DNA from: Hymenolepis diminuta
Lineage: Eukaryota > Platyhelminthes > Cestoda > Cyclophyllidea > Hymenolepididae
Assembly (NCBI GenBank): GCA_900708905.1
Contig: CAADRB010000009.1
Span: 1,372,844-1,436,843, forward strand
DNA: 64,000 nucleotides
Direction of reading: 5' to 3'
The notes below the pieces were generated by a model, which saw nothing but the letters and a program-made list of their open reading frames with translations, ran no database searches and was not told the origin of the DNA. Below, in pieces: positions 63,052 through 64,000 of the stretch (its first letter is position 1; each line of letters starts with the position of its first letter). The position numbers were made by a program, and so were the translations under genes.

Positions 63052-63309
63052 GCCAAATATAATGAATGAAGAGAAGACGCAGATGTCATCAAAGCCAATT
63101 GGAGCCAGACCGACTATTTTCATCGACAACAGGATCGCTCCGTGCATTCCGAAACTTTTATCCTATTTCAAGTGTATATATATAACCACCTCATGTGTAG
63201 GAATAGGCTCCTCATTTTCGATTATTCTCAACATGAATCATTTGTCTCACATCTCGGAATCTAAACAGATCAATAGAACCAAGGCGGTTACGAGAACTAG
63301 TAGCGACAT
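63052..63309 (-). other. Hydrophobic open segments in one frame, possible decayed exons
   Basis: In one minus-strand frame a run starting with ATG at 63309 reads MSLLVLVTALVLLICLDSE, like a signal peptide or membrane helix, before a stop at 63247; a GTGAGA donor overlaps its end. After two more stops and a 30-codon polar stretch (MLRIIENEEPIPTHEVV), the frame reopens at 63162 with FGMHGAILLSMKIVGLAPIG, FDDICVFSSFIIFG, ending at 63049. The alternation of hydrophobic and polar blocks in a single frame suggests an exon pair of a membrane protein or a decayed copy of one. No family could be assigned. Confidence 0.22.
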
Positions 63310-63327
63310 GTCATAGTGGTTAGCCTA

Positions 63328-63349
63328 TCATATATATATATATATATAA
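63328..63349. repeat. (AT)n microsatellite
   Basis: About ten uninterrupted AT dinucleotides, ending in ATAAT. A simple repeat likely to be length-variable. Confidence 0.85.
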
Positions 63350-63950
63350 TTGGATATTAGCCCGATAAAGCTTCACTGTTAACAACACAATACGCACAAA
63401 GTGATTTAAGCATATCACATAATTGTATAGCCTAAGGAATGTATTGAATAAGAAATTACGCACTGTTGCTGTAGGAATGTATGAATTACTGTGTGAAAAA
63501 GTGTGTCGAATAGGGATATTAACAAGGATTTTAAAAACTAATTATTGGGTATGATGGATAACAATGTGTGAGTGTCCTTAAAGTGATCACTAGTGAACAT
63601 GGAAAGAAATTACACAAATGATTGGATAAATGTTAGCCTGAAATATTGGTTAGAAAAATTTCACAAATCTGGTCTTAGTTGTCATACAAAATCGAACTGT
63701 TTTAAAAGGGATATTTCCAAATTTATCAAGGACATCGACTAGAAAAAAGGAAACGGACCTTAATGAAACAAGATAAAAAAGTTGACTATCTATTACTACT
63801 CTAGATATCGAAGGTTTCAAGATAAATCTTCCAAAGTAAGATAAAGAATGGATTCTCATTTTTAATGAATGAACTCAGTTTACTTTGAAATATCTCAACT
63901 AACCGCCCAACCTTCCCTAAGACAAAAAATAACGGCTTGTGTTTTTCCAG

Positions 63951-64000
63951 ACGCCATAAATCTTAATCTTCTTGCGAGCGTCGGTTTAGCAAACAGCAGC
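63951..64000 (+). other. Possible exon start at the window edge
   Basis: A strong plus-strand acceptor (GGCTTGTGTTTTTCCAG) is followed by sequence open to the edge in one frame (two leading bases, then AINLNLLASVGLANSS). GC content rises here. On the opposite strand two frames are also open, so strand and reality remain unsure with only 50 bases visible. Confidence 0.2.

Overview
The window is AT-rich, intron-rich eukaryotic DNA with very few recognisable coding bases. Everything recognisable fits a flatworm (Platyhelminthes), and the general character (AT-rich, long introns, many old dispersed repeats, a decayed Ty3/gypsy element) is schistosome-like. That taxonomic guess is inference from gene style; no rRNA or mitochondrial marker is present.

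The anchor gene is a class A (rhodopsin-like) peptide G-protein-coupled receptor of the neuropeptide F/Y type on the minus strand. It is split over about 20 kb: a first exon with TM1-TM4 (41497-42036), two candidate micro-exons for the third intracellular loop (34357-34396 and 24673-24751), and a last exon with TM6, TM7 and the tail (21805-22246). The TM5 exon should lie between about 34.4 and 41.5 kb but could not be found by eye.

Other coding evidence is single exons, all on the minus strand: a possible two-exon small gene (about 8832-9032 and 5618-5754) whose phases agree; a GC-rich exon at 50562-50725 with a COMM-domain-like tryptophan motif; a start exon with a myristoylation-type N terminus at 51614-51701; and a clear terminal exon with an Ala/Asn-rich tail at 59678-59957, perhaps preceded by 62542-62580.

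The rest is intron or intergenic DNA with decayed mobile DNA. A degenerate Ty3/gypsy LTR retrotransposon relic occupies about 44.0-46.8 kb on the plus strand (gag with a damaged zinc knuckle, reverse transcriptase with an altered catalytic box, RNase H remnant, integrase zinc-domain remnant). Two fragments look like non-LTR retrotransposon debris (11196-11423 minus, 18359-18592 plus). Several dispersed repeat families recur inside the window, the best being a repeat of about 420-450 bp at 12744-13165 (+) and 19670-20130 (-). No tRNA, rRNA, CRISPR or bacterial-type feature was seen, and no convincing novel defence or regulatory system. The most worthwhile leads are the unresolved receptor structure, the unrecognised minus-strand exons and the repeat families.
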